Origin: JAICUF01 sp038250675
Lineage (GTDB): Bacteria > Gemmatimonadota > Gemmatimonadetes > Gemmatimonadales > GWC2-71-9
Direction of reading: 5' to 3'
Length of the DNA: 64,000 bases
Assembly: GCA_038250675.1 (NCBI GenBank)
Contig: JBBSCB010000009.1
Span: 1 to 64,000, forward strand
Shown here one piece after another: positions 1 through 8,801 of the stretch; position 1 is the stretch's first letter, and the number at the start of each line of letters is the position of its first letter. The notes beneath the pieces were generated by a model. The model saw only the letters and a list, made by a program, of their open reading frames with translations. It had not been told where the DNA came from and did not search any database. Made by a program: the position numbers and the translations under genes.

Positions 1-1818
1 CTCCCCGCGGCGGAGTTCGGTCTCGCGCGCCTCCTGCAGCTCCTGCTGTGCCCCGAGCCGCGCTGCGAGCAGGTCCGCGTCCGCCGCCCGCTCGTCGAGC
101 TCTCCGGTGCGCTCGGCCAGCTCGCGGCGGCGCGCTTCCACCGCGGCGAGCAGCGCGTCGAGATTGCGTTCGGCGTCCGGCACCCGTCCTTCCGCGTCGG
201 CCACCACGTCGGCCGGCAGACCGAGACGCCGCGCAATCGCGAGCCCATAGGAGCGGCCGGGCACGCCCTTCAGAAACCGGTAGGTGGGCGTGAGCGTGGC
301 CGCGTCGAACTGCAGCGACGCGTTCACGATCCCGGGCACCGACGTCGCGAGATTCTTGAGCGTGCCGAGGTGCGTAGTGGCGAGCGTGACCGTGCTGCGC
401 GCCGTCAGGGCGACGAGCGTGGCGGCCGCGAGCGCCGCACCCTCCGCCGGATCGGTGCCGCTCCCCACCTCGTCCAGCAGGACGAGCGTCGCATCGTCGG
501 CGCCGGCGAGAATGCGACCGAGGATCCGGACGTGGGCGCTGAAGGTGGAGAGACTCGCGGCGATCGACTGCCGGTCGCCGATGTCGGCAAAGTACCGGCG
601 GAACATTACGAGCGAGGTGCCCGCGCTCACCGGCGGCACGATGCCGCTCTGCGCCATGACGCACGCGATGGCGACCGCCTTGAGCAGGACGGTCTTGCCG
701 CCGGTGTTGGGGCCGCTGATCAGGAGCGTCCGCTCGCCCGAATCGAGCGCCAGATCGAACGGCACCACCGGCGATGCGCCGTCGAGGAGCAGCGGATGGC
801 GGCCGTTGCAGATGACCAGCGGCGCGGGCGCGGCGACGACGTCCGGCACGTCGCCCCCCGCGGCCACCGCATACCGCGCCCGGGCGACGAGATCGTCCAC
901 CACGATCGTCAGCTCGAACGCCGCGCAGAGCGCGGGCAGCTCCGGCCGCAGCAACTCGCTCAGCTCACGGAGGACGCGGAGCGTCTCGCGCTCCTCCTCG
1001 ACCTCCGCCTCGCGCAGCGCGTTGCCCGCGTCCACTGCCTCTGACGGCTCGATGAACAGCGTACCCTGGCTGCCCGATTCGTCATGGATGATGCCGCCGG
1101 GACGGGTTCGCGAATCCCGGCGGACCGGAATGACGTAGCGGCCGTTGCGGATCGTCACGGTCGCATCGCCCGCGGTGGCGGATGCATCCAGGCCGCGCAG
1201 AATCGAATCGAGCTTCCGGAGCAGCCGCTGCCGCGCTGATTGTACTTCGCGACGCGCGGCGGCCAGTCGCGGGCTCGCGCCGTCGAGCAGATTCCCGTCC
1301 TCGTCCACCGATTGCTCCAGCCGCCGTTCCAGGGCGCGCGGTGGCGGCGCTGGCCCGAGCGCCGCCGTCAGCGGAGCCGACTCCGCCAAGCGACGAAGGT
1401 CCTCCTGGATGCGGCGGGCGCTGCCGAGCACTGAGCGGATCGCCGCGAGCTCGACGGCGTCGAGGACGCTGCCCTCGATCCGCAGCCGTGCGAGCGCCCG
1501 GTCCACATCCGGCACTGCCTCCGCCAGCAGCGTGTCGCCCCGGCGGAAGACGGCGGCGACCTCGCCCACCATGGCCAGCTCGTCGCGGATCCAGGTGAGG
1601 TCCGCCACCGGACGCCGCGCGCGAACCCGGGCGGCGCCCAGGGGACCCGCAGCGTGGGCCGCGACGCGATCGAGGACCGCGGGAAACTCGATCGTCTCGA
1701 GCGCCTCTGCCGCGTGTTCATCGGTCAGCGCGGGCGCGGGGATCCGCGAATCAAACGGGGTGCCGACCGTCTGGGCGGCCGGCACCCCGTGCGGGGACGA
1801 AACTGCGCGCGACGTCAT
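1..1818 (-). CDS. mutS2: Endonuclease MutS2, C-terminal part cut off by window edge
   Basis: The first 606 residues are present and the frame runs off the window. The MutS-type ATPase core is clear: Walker A GPNTGGKT at residues 369-376 and Walker B LLDEVGSGTDP starting near 447, followed by a glutamate/arginine-rich coiled-coil stretch. MutS2 family members are usually about 780 residues and end in a KOW/Smr nuclease part, which would lie outside the window. Unlike MutS1 there is no N-terminal mismatch-recognition domain. The family acts in recombination suppression and in rescue of collided ribosomes; which applies here cannot be told. The ATG overlaps the TGA of yqeY (ATGA), so the two are translationally coupled. 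Confidence 0.93.
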   Translation of the reverse strand, partial: MTSRAVSSPHGVPAAQTVGTPFDSRIPAPALTDEHAAEALETIEFPAVLDRVAAHAAGPLGAARVRARRPVADLTWIRDELAMVGEVAAVFRRGDTLLAEAVPDVDRALARLRIEGSVLDAVELAAIRSVLGSARRIQEDLRRLAESAPLTAALGPAPPPRALERRLEQSVDEDGNLLDGASPRLAAARREVQSARQRLLRKLDSILRGLDASATAGDATVTIRNGRYVIPVRRDSRTRPGGIIHDESGSQGTLFIEPSEAVDAGNALREAEVEEERETLRVLRELSELLRPELPALCAAFELTIVVDDLVARARYAVAAGGDVPDVVAAPAPLVICNGRHPLLLDGASPVVPFDLALDSGERTLLISGPNTGGKTVLLKAVAIACVMAQSGIVPPVSAGTSLVMFRRYFADIGDRQSIAASLSTFSAHVRILGRILAGADDATLVLLDEVGSGTDPAEGAALAAATLVALTARSTVTLATTHLGTLKNLATSVPGIVNASLQFDAATLTPTYRFLKGVPGRSYGLAIARRLGLPADVVADAEGRVPDAERNLDALLAAVEARRRELAERTGELDERAADADLLAARLGAQQELQEARETELRRGE

Positions 1819-2261
1819 CCCGCCTGCAGCTCCTCGCGCACGATCTGGTTGATCACCTTGCCGTCGGCCTTGCCCTTGAACCGCGGCAGGACCTGGCCCA
1901 TCACCTTCCCGATGTCGCGCGCGCCGCCGTCGATGGCCGCGCGGACCGCCGCGCGGATCTCGGCCGGATCAGCGGCGGGCGGCAGAAACTCCTCGAGCAC
2001 CAGGATCTGGGCCGATTCAATGGCCGCGAGATTGCCGCGGTTGGCGGCGGTGTACTGCTCCACCGACTCGCGCCGGGTCCGGATCCCCTTCCGCAGCACA
2101 TCGACGGTCTCGTCGTCGGTGAGCGGACGGCGCAGTTCGATCTGGCGGTTCTTGATCCCGGCGAGGATGGTGCCGAGCACCAGCAGCCGATCCTTGTCCT
2201 GCGCCTTCCGGGCGGCGTTGAGCGCCGCCTGAAGCGACTCGGCGAGACTGGCGTCAGGCAT
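1815..2261 (-). CDS. yqeY: GatB/YqeY domain protein
   Basis: A 148-residue protein, the usual length of the YqeY family, made of an N-terminal helical half (motif KDRLLVLGTILAGIKN) and the GatB-tail-like C-terminal half containing LEEFLPP and GKVMGQVLP. The family resembles the tail of the GatB amidotransferase subunit and is thought to act near tRNA or amidation, but its role is not established. The frame is open 12 codons further upstream, but the ATG at 2261 gives the family length and has a GAGGGG purine run upstream. It is coupled to mutS2 downstream, and a good promoter lies in the gap to the HIT gene. Confidence 0.9.
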   Translation of the reverse strand: MPDASLAESLQAALNAARKAQDKDRLLVLGTILAGIKNRQIELRRPLTDDETVDVLRKGIRTRRESVEQYTAANRGNLAAIESAQILVLEEFLPPAADPAEIRAAVRAAIDGGARDIGKVMGQVLPRFKGKADGKVINQIVREELQAG

Positions 2262-2317
2262 GTGGTGGATTTCCCCTCGTGGGCCGGGCAGTGACAACGG
2301 TGTTCAATCGAGATCGA

Positions 2318-2346
2318 AAATTACCGGCGGCGCGCACCCGCAGCAA
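2318..2346 (-). promoter_or_regulatory. Sigma-70-type promoter for yqeY-mutS2
   Basis: On the minus strand TTGCTG is followed after exactly 17 bases by TAATTT. The expected transcript start is about 50 bases before the yqeY ATG, leaving room for its GAGGGG ribosome-binding site. The AT-rich -10 stands out against the GC-rich surroundings. Confidence 0.5.
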
Positions 2347-2373
2347 GCCGATGGCGGCCGAAGGCGCCCGCCA

Positions 2374-2721
2374 TCATCCCGGCGGCCACGTCATCCGGCG
2401 CCCGCCCAGCAGATGCACGTGGAGATGATCGACGCTCTGGCCGGCGTCAGGCCCGGTGTTGGCCACCAACCGGTAGCCGCCGGGATCAAGTCCCAGCTCG
2501 GTGGCCACCTCCGCAGCCACCGCCAGCACACGGCCGAGTAGCCGCTCGCCCTCGGCCCCCGTGGCATCACGCACCGCAGCCAGATGCCGCGTGGAGATCA
2601 CCAGCACATGGGTGGGCGACTTGGGATCGAGATCGCGGAACGCGACCACGTCGTCCGTCCGCTTCACGATGGTGGCCGGGATTTCGCCCGCCGCAATCCG
2701 GCAGAAAATGCAGTCAGTCAT
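2374..2721 (-). CDS. HIT family protein (HINT-like nucleotide phosphoramidase)
   Basis: A 115-residue protein with the full HIT fold: the N-terminal CxxC of DCIFCRIAAGEIP, the central SPTHVLVIS, and the catalytic His triad HLHVHLLGG near the C-terminus. The family hydrolyses AMP-linked phosphoramidates such as aminoacyl-adenylates. The open frame extends 14 codons upstream, but the ATG before TDCIF matches family N-termini. It overlaps the end of rsmE by eight bases, so it is read from the same message as rsmE-prmA-dnaJ-hrcA. A 112-base gap with its own promoter separates it from yqeY. Confidence 0.93.
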   Translation of the reverse strand: MTDCIFCRIAAGEIPATIVKRTDDVVAFRDLDPKSPTHVLVISTRHLAAVRDATGAEGERLLGRVLAVAAEVATELGLDPGGYRLVANTGPDAGQSVDHLHVHLLGGRRMTWPPG

Positions 2722-3421
2722 GATCACCTCGTCCACGGGCCAGACCGATGGCAGCGGCCGCAACGATTGCGGCGGTCTCGAATCTGAGCACCGATCCGCT
2801 CAGCCGCACGGGAGTCCAGCCGGCCTCGAGCAGACCGGCCCGCTCCTGGTCGGTGAGCCCGCCTTCCGGCCCGACGAGGACGGTGGCTGGCCGCTCCGGC
2901 GCCAGCGACGACGGCCAGACGCCGTCCACATCGGCCAGCCACCGGCACTCAGCGGCGCCCACGGTGAGCTCCCCGAGCTCGCAGACGGGCTCGATCGCCG
3001 GCGCCCACGCCGCGCCGCTCTGCTTGGTGGCCTCGAGCGCACGGCGCGCCAGTTTCTCCAGGTGTGCCGCGCCGGTGCGCGTGGCAACGCCGCGTGAGCG
3101 CGCGGTCTCCACCGGCTGGATGGATGTGACGGCGAGTTCCGCGGCCTTCTCCGCCAGCCAGCCGAACCGCTCCCGGTCACCGGTCGCCACGGCGAGCCGC
3201 AGCGACGGCGGCGGCGGGACCTGCCGCGCCTGGTCAACGCGCACGCTGACGCGCTTGCCGCTGGTGAGCAGCTCACCCGAACCGATCAGCCCCTCCCCGT
3301 TCCGGATGTCCACTGGTTCCGCGGGTCCCGCCCGGCGCACCCGCAGGTGGTGCACCTCACCAGAGTCGAGCTCGATGATGTGGCCGGCCGCGTACGCGCC
3401 CCGCGGCAGCAGCACGATCAC
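2714..3421 (-). CDS. rsmE: 16S rRNA (uracil-1498-N3)-methyltransferase RsmE
   Basis: SPOUT-class RNA methyltransferase that methylates U1498 of 16S rRNA. The N-terminal PUA-like part holds HHLRVRRAGP; the C-terminal SAM-binding knot shows VLVGPEGGLTDQE and LSGSVLRFETAAI, the two signature motifs. A start eight codons further upstream is possible, but the GTG chosen here forms a GTGA overlap with the prmA stop, the same junction style used across this operon, and gives 235 residues, close to family length. Confidence 0.92.
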   Translation of the reverse strand: MIVLLPRGAYAAGHIIELDSGEVHHLRVRRAGPAEPVDIRNGEGLIGSGELLTSGKRVSVRVDQARQVPPPPSLRLAVATGDRERFGWLAEKAAELAVTSIQPVETARSRGVATRTGAAHLEKLARRALEATKQSGAAWAPAIEPVCELGELTVGAAECRWLADVDGVWPSSLAPERPATVLVGPEGGLTDQERAGLLEAGWTPVRLSGSVLRFETAAIVAAAAIGLARGRGDHD

Positions 3422-4248
3422 GCGCGGCGCGCCGCCACCGCCCACCAGCCCGCATCGGTCGTTTCGTCCACGATGGTGAAGCCCGCGCCGCCGAGCGCAG
3501 GGCGGAACAGCGGCGCTTCGACCGCTTCCATGCCGGAGAAGATGGCCAGTCCGCCGGCACCGAGTCCGGCGTGGATGGCCGGCAGCAGGATCGTGTTGAC
3601 CGTGCGGAGGATGTTGGAGAGCAGAAGGTCGGCGGGACCCAGGAGCGGCGCCAGTTCAGCGGCGTCGCCGTCGAGAAGCGCCACGCGACCGGTGACCTGA
3701 TTGGCGGCGGAGTTCCGCCGCGCCACGACGTTGGATTCCTCGTCGATCTCGACGCCGACGGCCCGCGCCGCGCCGAGCTTGACCGCGGCGATCGCCAGGA
3801 TGCCGCTGCCGCTGCCGAGGTCGATGACGCGATCGCCGGCGCACAGGTGACGTTCCAGGAGCGTGAGCGCGGCACGGGTGGACCCGTGCTCGCCGCTGCC
3901 AAATGCCGTCTCGGGATCGAGGACCACGGTGAGCGCATCGGCGGAGTCATGCGGCACCCAGGAGGGAACCAGCGTGAGCCGCCCGAATGCGCGCGCCCCC
4001 AGTCCGTCGCGCCAGCGCGTGCTCCAGTCCACATCATCCAGGGCGCGCCGCGAGGCCACCACGCCGCCGTCGGGGCGGGCGGCCAGCTCCGCGAGGAGCG
4101 CGTCCGCCCCCGCCTCATCCGCGGCGAAGGTGACGAGCGTCCCGTCATCCCGCTCCTCGATGGCCTGCCCCGTGCGCCCCACGAGCCACGCGCCGACCGC
4201 AGCGCACTGCTCGACCTGCGGCCGAACGTCGATGGCCCACCAGGTCAT
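3418..4248 (-). CDS. prmA: Ribosomal protein L11 methyltransferase
   Basis: A 276-residue PrmA with the typical preface TAFGSGEHGSTRAAL before the class I SAM motif VIDLGSGSGILAIAAVKLGA, then GVEID and LLLSNIL, the latter corresponding to the family NxxxxxL motif. It trimethylates ribosomal protein L11. It overlaps dnaJ upstream (ATGA) and rsmE downstream. The N-terminal L11-binding domain is short and divergent, as is common outside Proteobacteria. Confidence 0.92.
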   Translation of the reverse strand: MTWWAIDVRPQVEQCAAVGAWLVGRTGQAIEERDDGTLVTFAADEAGADALLAELAARPDGGVVASRRALDDVDWSTRWRDGLGARAFGRLTLVPSWVPHDSADALTVVLDPETAFGSGEHGSTRAALTLLERHLCAGDRVIDLGSGSGILAIAAVKLGAARAVGVEIDEESNVVARRNSAANQVTGRVALLDGDAAELAPLLGPADLLLSNILRTVNTILLPAIHAGLGAGGLAIFSGMEAVEAPLFRPALGGAGFTIVDETTDAGWWAVAARRA

Positions 4249-5366
4249 GCGCCGAGCGCTTCCTTGAGCCGCGTCCAGAAACCGGAGCCGCGCCGGGGCG
4301 GCTCGCCTTCGAGCTTGGCGAGCTCGCGGAACAGCACTTCCTGCTCGGTCGACAGCGTCTCCGGCGTCCAGATGTGCACCCGGACGAGGAGGTCGCCGCG
4401 GCCGCTCTGCCCCAGGCGGCCCAACCCCTTGCCACGCAGCTTTACGATGGTGCCGGTCTGGGTGCCCGGGACCACCTCGACCGTTTCGTCACCGTATGGC
4501 GTGGGCACGATGAAGCGCCCACCCAGCGCCGCCTGCGAGAACGACAGCGCCATGTCGTAGATGAGGTTGTCGCCCTGGCGCTCGAACCGGTCGTCCTCCT
4601 TGACATCCAGCATCACGATCAGATCGCCGGGGGGGCCGTTGCGCGGTCCCGCGGCGCCCAGCCCGCGCAGCGTGAGGTAGTTGTTGGCCGACACGCCCGC
4701 GGGAATCTCCACGGGCACGACGCGCTCGGCCCGCACGCGGCCCTCGCCGCGGCAGACCTCGCAGGTCTCCAGCACCACGCTGCCTTCACCGGCGCAGGTT
4801 GGGCACGGCGAGACCGATACGAACTGGCCAAAGACGCTCCGCGCGGTGCGCCGCACTTCACCGGTGCCGGCGCAGCTGCTGCAGCCGGTGGCGTGGGTGC
4901 CGGGCTTGGCACCGGTGCCGCCGCAGTGCTCGCACCGGTCGAGCGTCTTGAGCTTGACGTTCTTCTTGACGCCGGCGGCAACTTCCTGGAGTGTCAGCTT
5001 GACGGTGACCCGGATGTCCTGGCCTCGGCGCGCGTCGGTCTGCGCCCGCGCCGCACCGCCGAAGATTGACTCGAAGCCGCCGAAATCCCGCATGAAGATG
5101 TTGAGCGCCTCGCTCAGATCCACATGGTGGAACCCGCCTCCGCCGGCGTTGCCGAGTCCCGCCTTGCCGTACCGGTCGTACGCCGCGCGCTTCTCGGCGT
5201 GACAGAGGACTTCGTAGGCCTCGGTGATCTCCTTGAACCGCACCTCGGCGTCCGGCTCGGGGTTCCGGTCCGGGTGGTACTGCATCGCCAGCTTGCGATA
5301 CGACTTCTTGATCTCCTGCTCGGAAGCGTCCCGTGAGACACAGAGCAGCTCGTAGTAGTCGTTCAC
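4245..5366 (-). CDS. dnaJ: Chaperone protein DnaJ
   Basis: Co-chaperone of DnaK, 373 residues. The J domain carries HPD at residues 31-33. The following Gly/Phe region is short (GGGGFHHVDLSE). The zinc-finger region has four CxxCxGxG-type repeats (CEHCGGTG, CSSCAGTG, CPTCAGEG, CEVCRGEG) between about residues 145 and 215, then the two C-terminal beta domains. It overlaps the hrcA stop by four bases. Neither grpE nor dnaK is adjacent, so those partners must be elsewhere. Confidence 0.97.
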   Translation of the reverse strand: MNDYYELLCVSRDASEQEIKKSYRKLAMQYHPDRNPEPDAEVRFKEITEAYEVLCHAEKRAAYDRYGKAGLGNAGGGGFHHVDLSEALNIFMRDFGGFESIFGGAARAQTDARRGQDIRVTVKLTLQEVAAGVKKNVKLKTLDRCEHCGGTGAKPGTHATGCSSCAGTGEVRRTARSVFGQFVSVSPCPTCAGEGSVVLETCEVCRGEGRVRAERVVPVEIPAGVSANNYLTLRGLGAAGPRNGPPGDLIVMLDVKEDDRFERQGDNLIYDMALSFSQAALGGRFIVPTPYGDETVEVVPGTQTGTIVKLRGKGLGRLGQSGRGDLLVRVHIWTPETLSTEQEVLFRELAKLEGEPPRRGSGFWTRLKEALGA

Positions 5367-6403
5367 TCCAGCAGTCCCTCCACCAGTCGGCTCGTGTGTT
5401 CCACCAGCCCGATGATCTTGTCGTACGGCATGCGCGTCGGGCCGATCACGCCGATTACGCCCATGAGGTCGCCGGAACGGTACGATGACGTCACCAGCGT
5501 GAGATCGGTGAGGTGCGGATCATCGTTCTCGCCGCCGATCGTGATCGACAGCCCCGACCGACGCCGCGACTCCAGCGCCTGCTTGAGGATGTCGCGCCGC
5601 TCGGTCAGATCGAGCAGCTCGCGCATGCGGGTGTTGGAGGCAAACTCCGGCTGCTCCGCCAGCATCTGCGCGCTGCCCAGCAGCACCGCATCGGCGTCGC
5701 CGGACAGATCGAAGATCTCCTCGCCCTCAGCAATGAAGATGTTGAGCAGTTCGCGCCCGTCCGGCGATCCGTCGACATCACGCAGCCGGTCGGTCAGCGT
5801 CAGCCGGATTTCCTGCAGCGTGTGCCCGGCCAGCCGCTCGTTCAGCAGCTGGGCCACCCGCTGCACGGCGTCGGGCGCAACGGTGCCAGGCACCTGCACA
5901 AAGATCGTGCGAACGACCCCGCTGCGGAGATTGAACACCAGCAGCAGCCGGTCTGACGTGACCCGCACCAGCTCCATGCGCTCCAGCACCACGCGGTCGA
6001 GCGCCGGCCCCACCGCCAGCCCGAGCTCCTGCGTGAGCACGCCAAGCACCTGGGCGGCGCGCCGGAGCACTTCCTCGACCGCGCTGCGCGGGCCGTCAAG
6101 CTCGGCCTTGAGCGCAATCTGCTCGTGATCGCTGAGCGGCGACCGGCGCATCACCTGGTCCACATAGGCACGATAGGCCCGGTCCGTCGGGACCCGGCCG
6201 GCCGAGGTGTGCGGGTGGAACAGGTACCCCTGCTCCTCGAGCTCGCTCATGATGTTCCGGATGGTCGCGGGCGACACGCCGAGCCCAAACCGGCGGGCGA
6301 TGGTCTGACTCCCCGCGGGCTCGGCTGTCTCGACGTACGTCTGCACCACCGCTTCGAGGACTCGAAGCTGGCGATCATTCAGGTATTCGCTGGTCGGCAT
6401 CAT
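5363..6403 (-). CDS. hrcA: Heat-inducible transcription repressor HrcA
   Basis: A 346-residue repressor. The N-terminal winged helix contains LNDRQLRVLEAVVQTY and FGLGVSPATIRNIMSELEE; the rest is the GAF-like HrcA core, ending in a conserved IGVIGPTRMPYDK segment. In other bacteria HrcA binds CIRCE inverted repeats upstream of heat-shock genes with GroEL as co-factor. I see no CIRCE-like repeat in the 160 bases upstream, so this operon may not be self-repressed. Two ATG codons stand in tandem at the start; the promoter predicts initiation at the second one (6400) without a leader. Confidence 0.96.
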   Translation of the reverse strand: MMPTSEYLNDRQLRVLEAVVQTYVETAEPAGSQTIARRFGLGVSPATIRNIMSELEEQGYLFHPHTSAGRVPTDRAYRAYVDQVMRRSPLSDHEQIALKAELDGPRSAVEEVLRRAAQVLGVLTQELGLAVGPALDRVVLERMELVRVTSDRLLLVFNLRSGVVRTIFVQVPGTVAPDAVQRVAQLLNERLAGHTLQEIRLTLTDRLRDVDGSPDGRELLNIFIAEGEEIFDLSGDADAVLLGSAQMLAEQPEFASNTRMRELLDLTERRDILKQALESRRRSGLSITIGGENDDPHLTDLTLVTSSYRSGDLMGVIGVIGPTRMPYDKIIGLVEHTSRLVEGLLE

Positions 6404-6406
6404 GCA

Positions 6407-6435
6407 AATTTACGCCGGACAAGGTGTTACGGCAA
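6407..6435 (-). promoter_or_regulatory. Promoter of the hrcA operon, predicted leaderless
   Basis: On the minus strand TTGCCG, 17 bases, TAAATT. Six bases after the -10 hexamer comes the second ATG of hrcA, so transcription should begin at or within a few bases of the start codon. There is no Shine-Dalgarno sequence between them. The rest of the 160-base gap to hemW holds only a weak CTGC/GCAG hairpin followed by TTTT (about 6498-6516, minus strand) that could end the hemW transcript. Confidence 0.5.
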
Positions 6436-6564
6436 ACGCGGACTCCGCCGCTGCCACCCTGGCGGGGGCCGGTCTGCCCGGCGGGCCCACCGGCGCCAAA
6501 ACTGCTATTTCGGCAGAAACACCGACCCCGCCGGCGCGACTTCTGCAAGCGAGGTGCCGTCCGG

Positions 6565-7659
6565 TCAGACCGAGGCCACCAGCGCGTCCAGTCGAAGCCA
6601 GCCCTCGGCGGTCAGTCGGACGCGATCGCCGGCCGTGGCCCAGCCCGCCACGACCCATCGGGCGACGGTCGCGTCCGGCAGCCACCCGGGGTCGATGCCG
6701 TCGCTGGTGCGCAGGCCGAGATAGAGATCCTCGATGCGGAGGGCGGCAGGAGCGAGCGTCTCCTCGTCGTCGAGCGCGCTGGCGCCGGCCGCGAGCGCGG
6801 CCTCGTAGGCCGCCCATTCGCGGATATTCCAGCGGCGCCGGTCAGCAAACCCGCTGTGCGCGGACGGACCGAGCCCGATGAACGGCGCGCGCGCCCAGTA
6901 CGCGCTGTTGTGCCGGGCACGACGTCCCGGCCGCGCCATGTTGGACACTTCGTAGTGATCAAAGCCGGCGGCCCGCACCGCGGCGTCCGCGTGCAGGAAC
7001 TCGGTGGCGTAGGTGTCATCGTCGATCGGCGTGATCTCGCGCCGCGCGGTCCACCGGCCGAGCGGCGTGTGGGGCTCGACGGTGAGGCCGTAGAGCGAGA
7101 GGTGCTCGGGCTCGAGCGCGAGGGCGCGGTTAAGATCACCGGCCCAGTCCCGGCCGAGCGACCGCGGAAGCGCAAAGATCAGGTCGAGCGACAGGTTGTC
7201 GAATCCCGCGCCCCGGAGCGTGGCCACCGCGGCCGGAATCCGCCCCGCGTCATGCGTACGGTGCATCCATCGGAGCACTGCCGGATCGAACGACTGCGCA
7301 CCGAGCGAGATCCGGTTAATCCCGGCGGCGCGCCAGAGCGCCGCGGAGCCGGCGTTCACGTCATCCGGATTTGCCTCGAGCGTGATCTCCGCGTCGGGGG
7401 CCACCGGACGGTCAGCGCGAATCGCGGACAGGAGCCCGGCCAGCGCGGTGGGATCGAGTCGCGACGGCGTGCCGCCGCCCAGGTAGATCGTGTCGATCCA
7501 CGGTGATGCCTCCCAGGCCTCATCGGCCTGCCACGCCGTCCACTCGCGCCGCACGGCAGCTACATAGGCGGCGGACGGCACCTCCCGGCGGACGGCGATC
7601 GCAAAATCGCAGTAGCTGCAGCGGCGGGCGCAGAACGGAACGTGGATGTAGAGATGCAC
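6565..7659 (-). CDS. hemW: HemW-like radical SAM protein (coproporphyrinogen III oxidase-like)
   Basis: A 364-residue radical SAM protein with the cluster motif CARRCSYC at residues 10-17, then YLGGGTPSRL and LEANPDD, all typical of the HemW/HemN family. HemW members are haem chaperones rather than true oxidases; the absence of the longer HemN N-terminal region favours HemW. The start codon is GTG with a -10-like element six bases ahead, predicting a leaderless message independent of dprA upstream. Confidence 0.9.
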   Translation of the reverse strand: MHLYIHVPFCARRCSYCDFAIAVRREVPSAAYVAAVRREWTAWQADEAWEASPWIDTIYLGGGTPSRLDPTALAGLLSAIRADRPVAPDAEITLEANPDDVNAGSAALWRAAGINRISLGAQSFDPAVLRWMHRTHDAGRIPAAVATLRGAGFDNLSLDLIFALPRSLGRDWAGDLNRALALEPEHLSLYGLTVEPHTPLGRWTARREITPIDDDTYATEFLHADAAVRAAGFDHYEVSNMARPGRRARHNSAYWARAPFIGLGPSAHSGFADRRRWNIREWAAYEAALAAGASALDDEETLAPAALRIEDLYLGLRTSDGIDPGWLPDATVARWVVAGWATAGDRVRLTAEGWLRLDALVASV

Positions 7660-7665
7660 GGACTG

Positions 7666-7695
7666 AATATGGACAAACCACGCCGCTCGCGTCAG
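7666..7695 (-). promoter_or_regulatory. Promoter of hemW, predicted leaderless
   Basis: On the minus strand CTGACG, 18 bases, CATATT, then six bases and the GTG start. The -35 element overlaps the dprA stop codon. No ribosome-binding site is visible between the hexamer and the start. Confidence 0.4.
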
Positions 7696-8801
7696 CGGCC
7701 GGCCGCGGCGCGACAGAAACGGCGACCGGCTTCGTGACGCGCCACTCCCAGAATCTCCAGCGCAGACAGCACGGCCAGCACTTCCGCCACCGGCCGCGCC
7801 GCCGCACCGGCGAGTTGGTCCGCGTCGAGCGGGCTCGCACTGAGGTGACTGGCGACGTCACGCTGCGCCGGCGTCAGGTCGGCCGGGAGGGGCATGGAGT
7901 CGGTGCCGATGGCCGGGCCGCCCGACACCCGCGGGCACTCCGGGTACCAAGCGGCGAGGTCGCCCGGCTCCAGCAGCGGCGTCGCGCCGTCGCGGATGAG
8001 TCGATTGGTGCCGGCCGAGAGACGGCTGGTGATGTTGCCGGGAACGGCAGCGACATCCTTACCCTGCTCCAGTGCGGCATCGGCGGTGATGAGCGCGCCG
8101 GAGCCGAAGGCCGCTTCGATCACGACCACGACGCGCGCGAGTCCGCTGATCAGGCGGTTGCGCCGGGGAAAGCTGCCTGCGTGGGGCCGCTCACCAGGCG
8201 GGAACTCGGAGAGCAGCAGTCCCGCTTCGTGCATGCGCTCATAGAGCGCGCGGTTGGCGGCCGGATAAACGACACCGAGTCCGTTGCCGAGCACCCCGAT
8301 CGACGCGCCGCCCGCATCGAGCGCAGCTTCGTGGGCGACGGCATCGAGCCCACGCGCCATCCCGCTGACCACGGCCAGGCCCGAGCGCGCGGCAAAGGCC
8401 GACAGCTCGCGGCAGACCTCGGCCCCGTACGACGAGTGATCGCGGCTGCCGACAATCGCGAGCGAGGGCGCGGCAAGCAGCGCAAGGCGACCCACTGCGA
8501 ACAGCACCGGCGGCGGGTCAGGGATCTGCTGGAGCGCGGGCGGGAACCGCGGGTCTCCCGGCGCCAGCACGGTGGCGCCCAGGCGATGCGCGGCGTCCAG
8601 CGCCTGCTGACCGTGGGCGCGGCGCGCCGCGCGGATGGCGGTGGCGGCCGCGCGACTGAATCCCGGCAAGGAGCATAAAAACGCGAACGGCGCCATGTAG
8701 GCGCCGTCCGGGGTCTGACAGGCCGTGAGCAGGGTTCGGAGCCGCACGGGCCCGATACCGGGCGCCAGCGCGAGACCGAGATATCCGGCGAGATCATCCA
8801 T
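7692..8801 (-). CDS. dprA: DNA processing protein DprA
   Basis: A 369-residue DprA/Smf protein that loads RecA onto incoming single-stranded DNA in natural transformation. The Rossmann core shows IVGSRDHSSYG, SGMARGLDAVAHEAAL, FPRRNRLISGLA and GSGALITADAALEQGK in order. An N-terminal helix-hairpin-helix-like segment and a C-terminal winged-helix-like domain flank it. The frame is open further upstream, but the ATG before DDLAGYL fits the family and overlaps the end of obgE by eight bases. Other competence genes are not in this window. Confidence 0.94.
   Translation of the reverse strand: MDDLAGYLGLALAPGIGPVRLRTLLTACQTPDGAYMAPFAFLCSLPGFSRAAATAIRAARRAHGQQALDAAHRLGATVLAPGDPRFPPALQQIPDPPPVLFAVGRLALLAAPSLAIVGSRDHSSYGAEVCRELSAFAARSGLAVVSGMARGLDAVAHEAALDAGGASIGVLGNGLGVVYPAANRALYERMHEAGLLLSEFPPGERPHAGSFPRRNRLISGLARVVVVIEAAFGSGALITADAALEQGKDVAAVPGNITSRLSAGTNRLIRDGATPLLEPGDLAAWYPECPRVSGGPAIGTDSMPLPADLTPAQRDVASHLSASPLDADQLAGAAARPVAEVLAVLSALEILGVARHEAGRRFCRAAAGR

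Noticed and set aside
6404..6564. CIRCE operator upstream of hrcA
   Set aside because: No TTAGCACTC/GAGTGCTAA-like inverted repeat on either strand.
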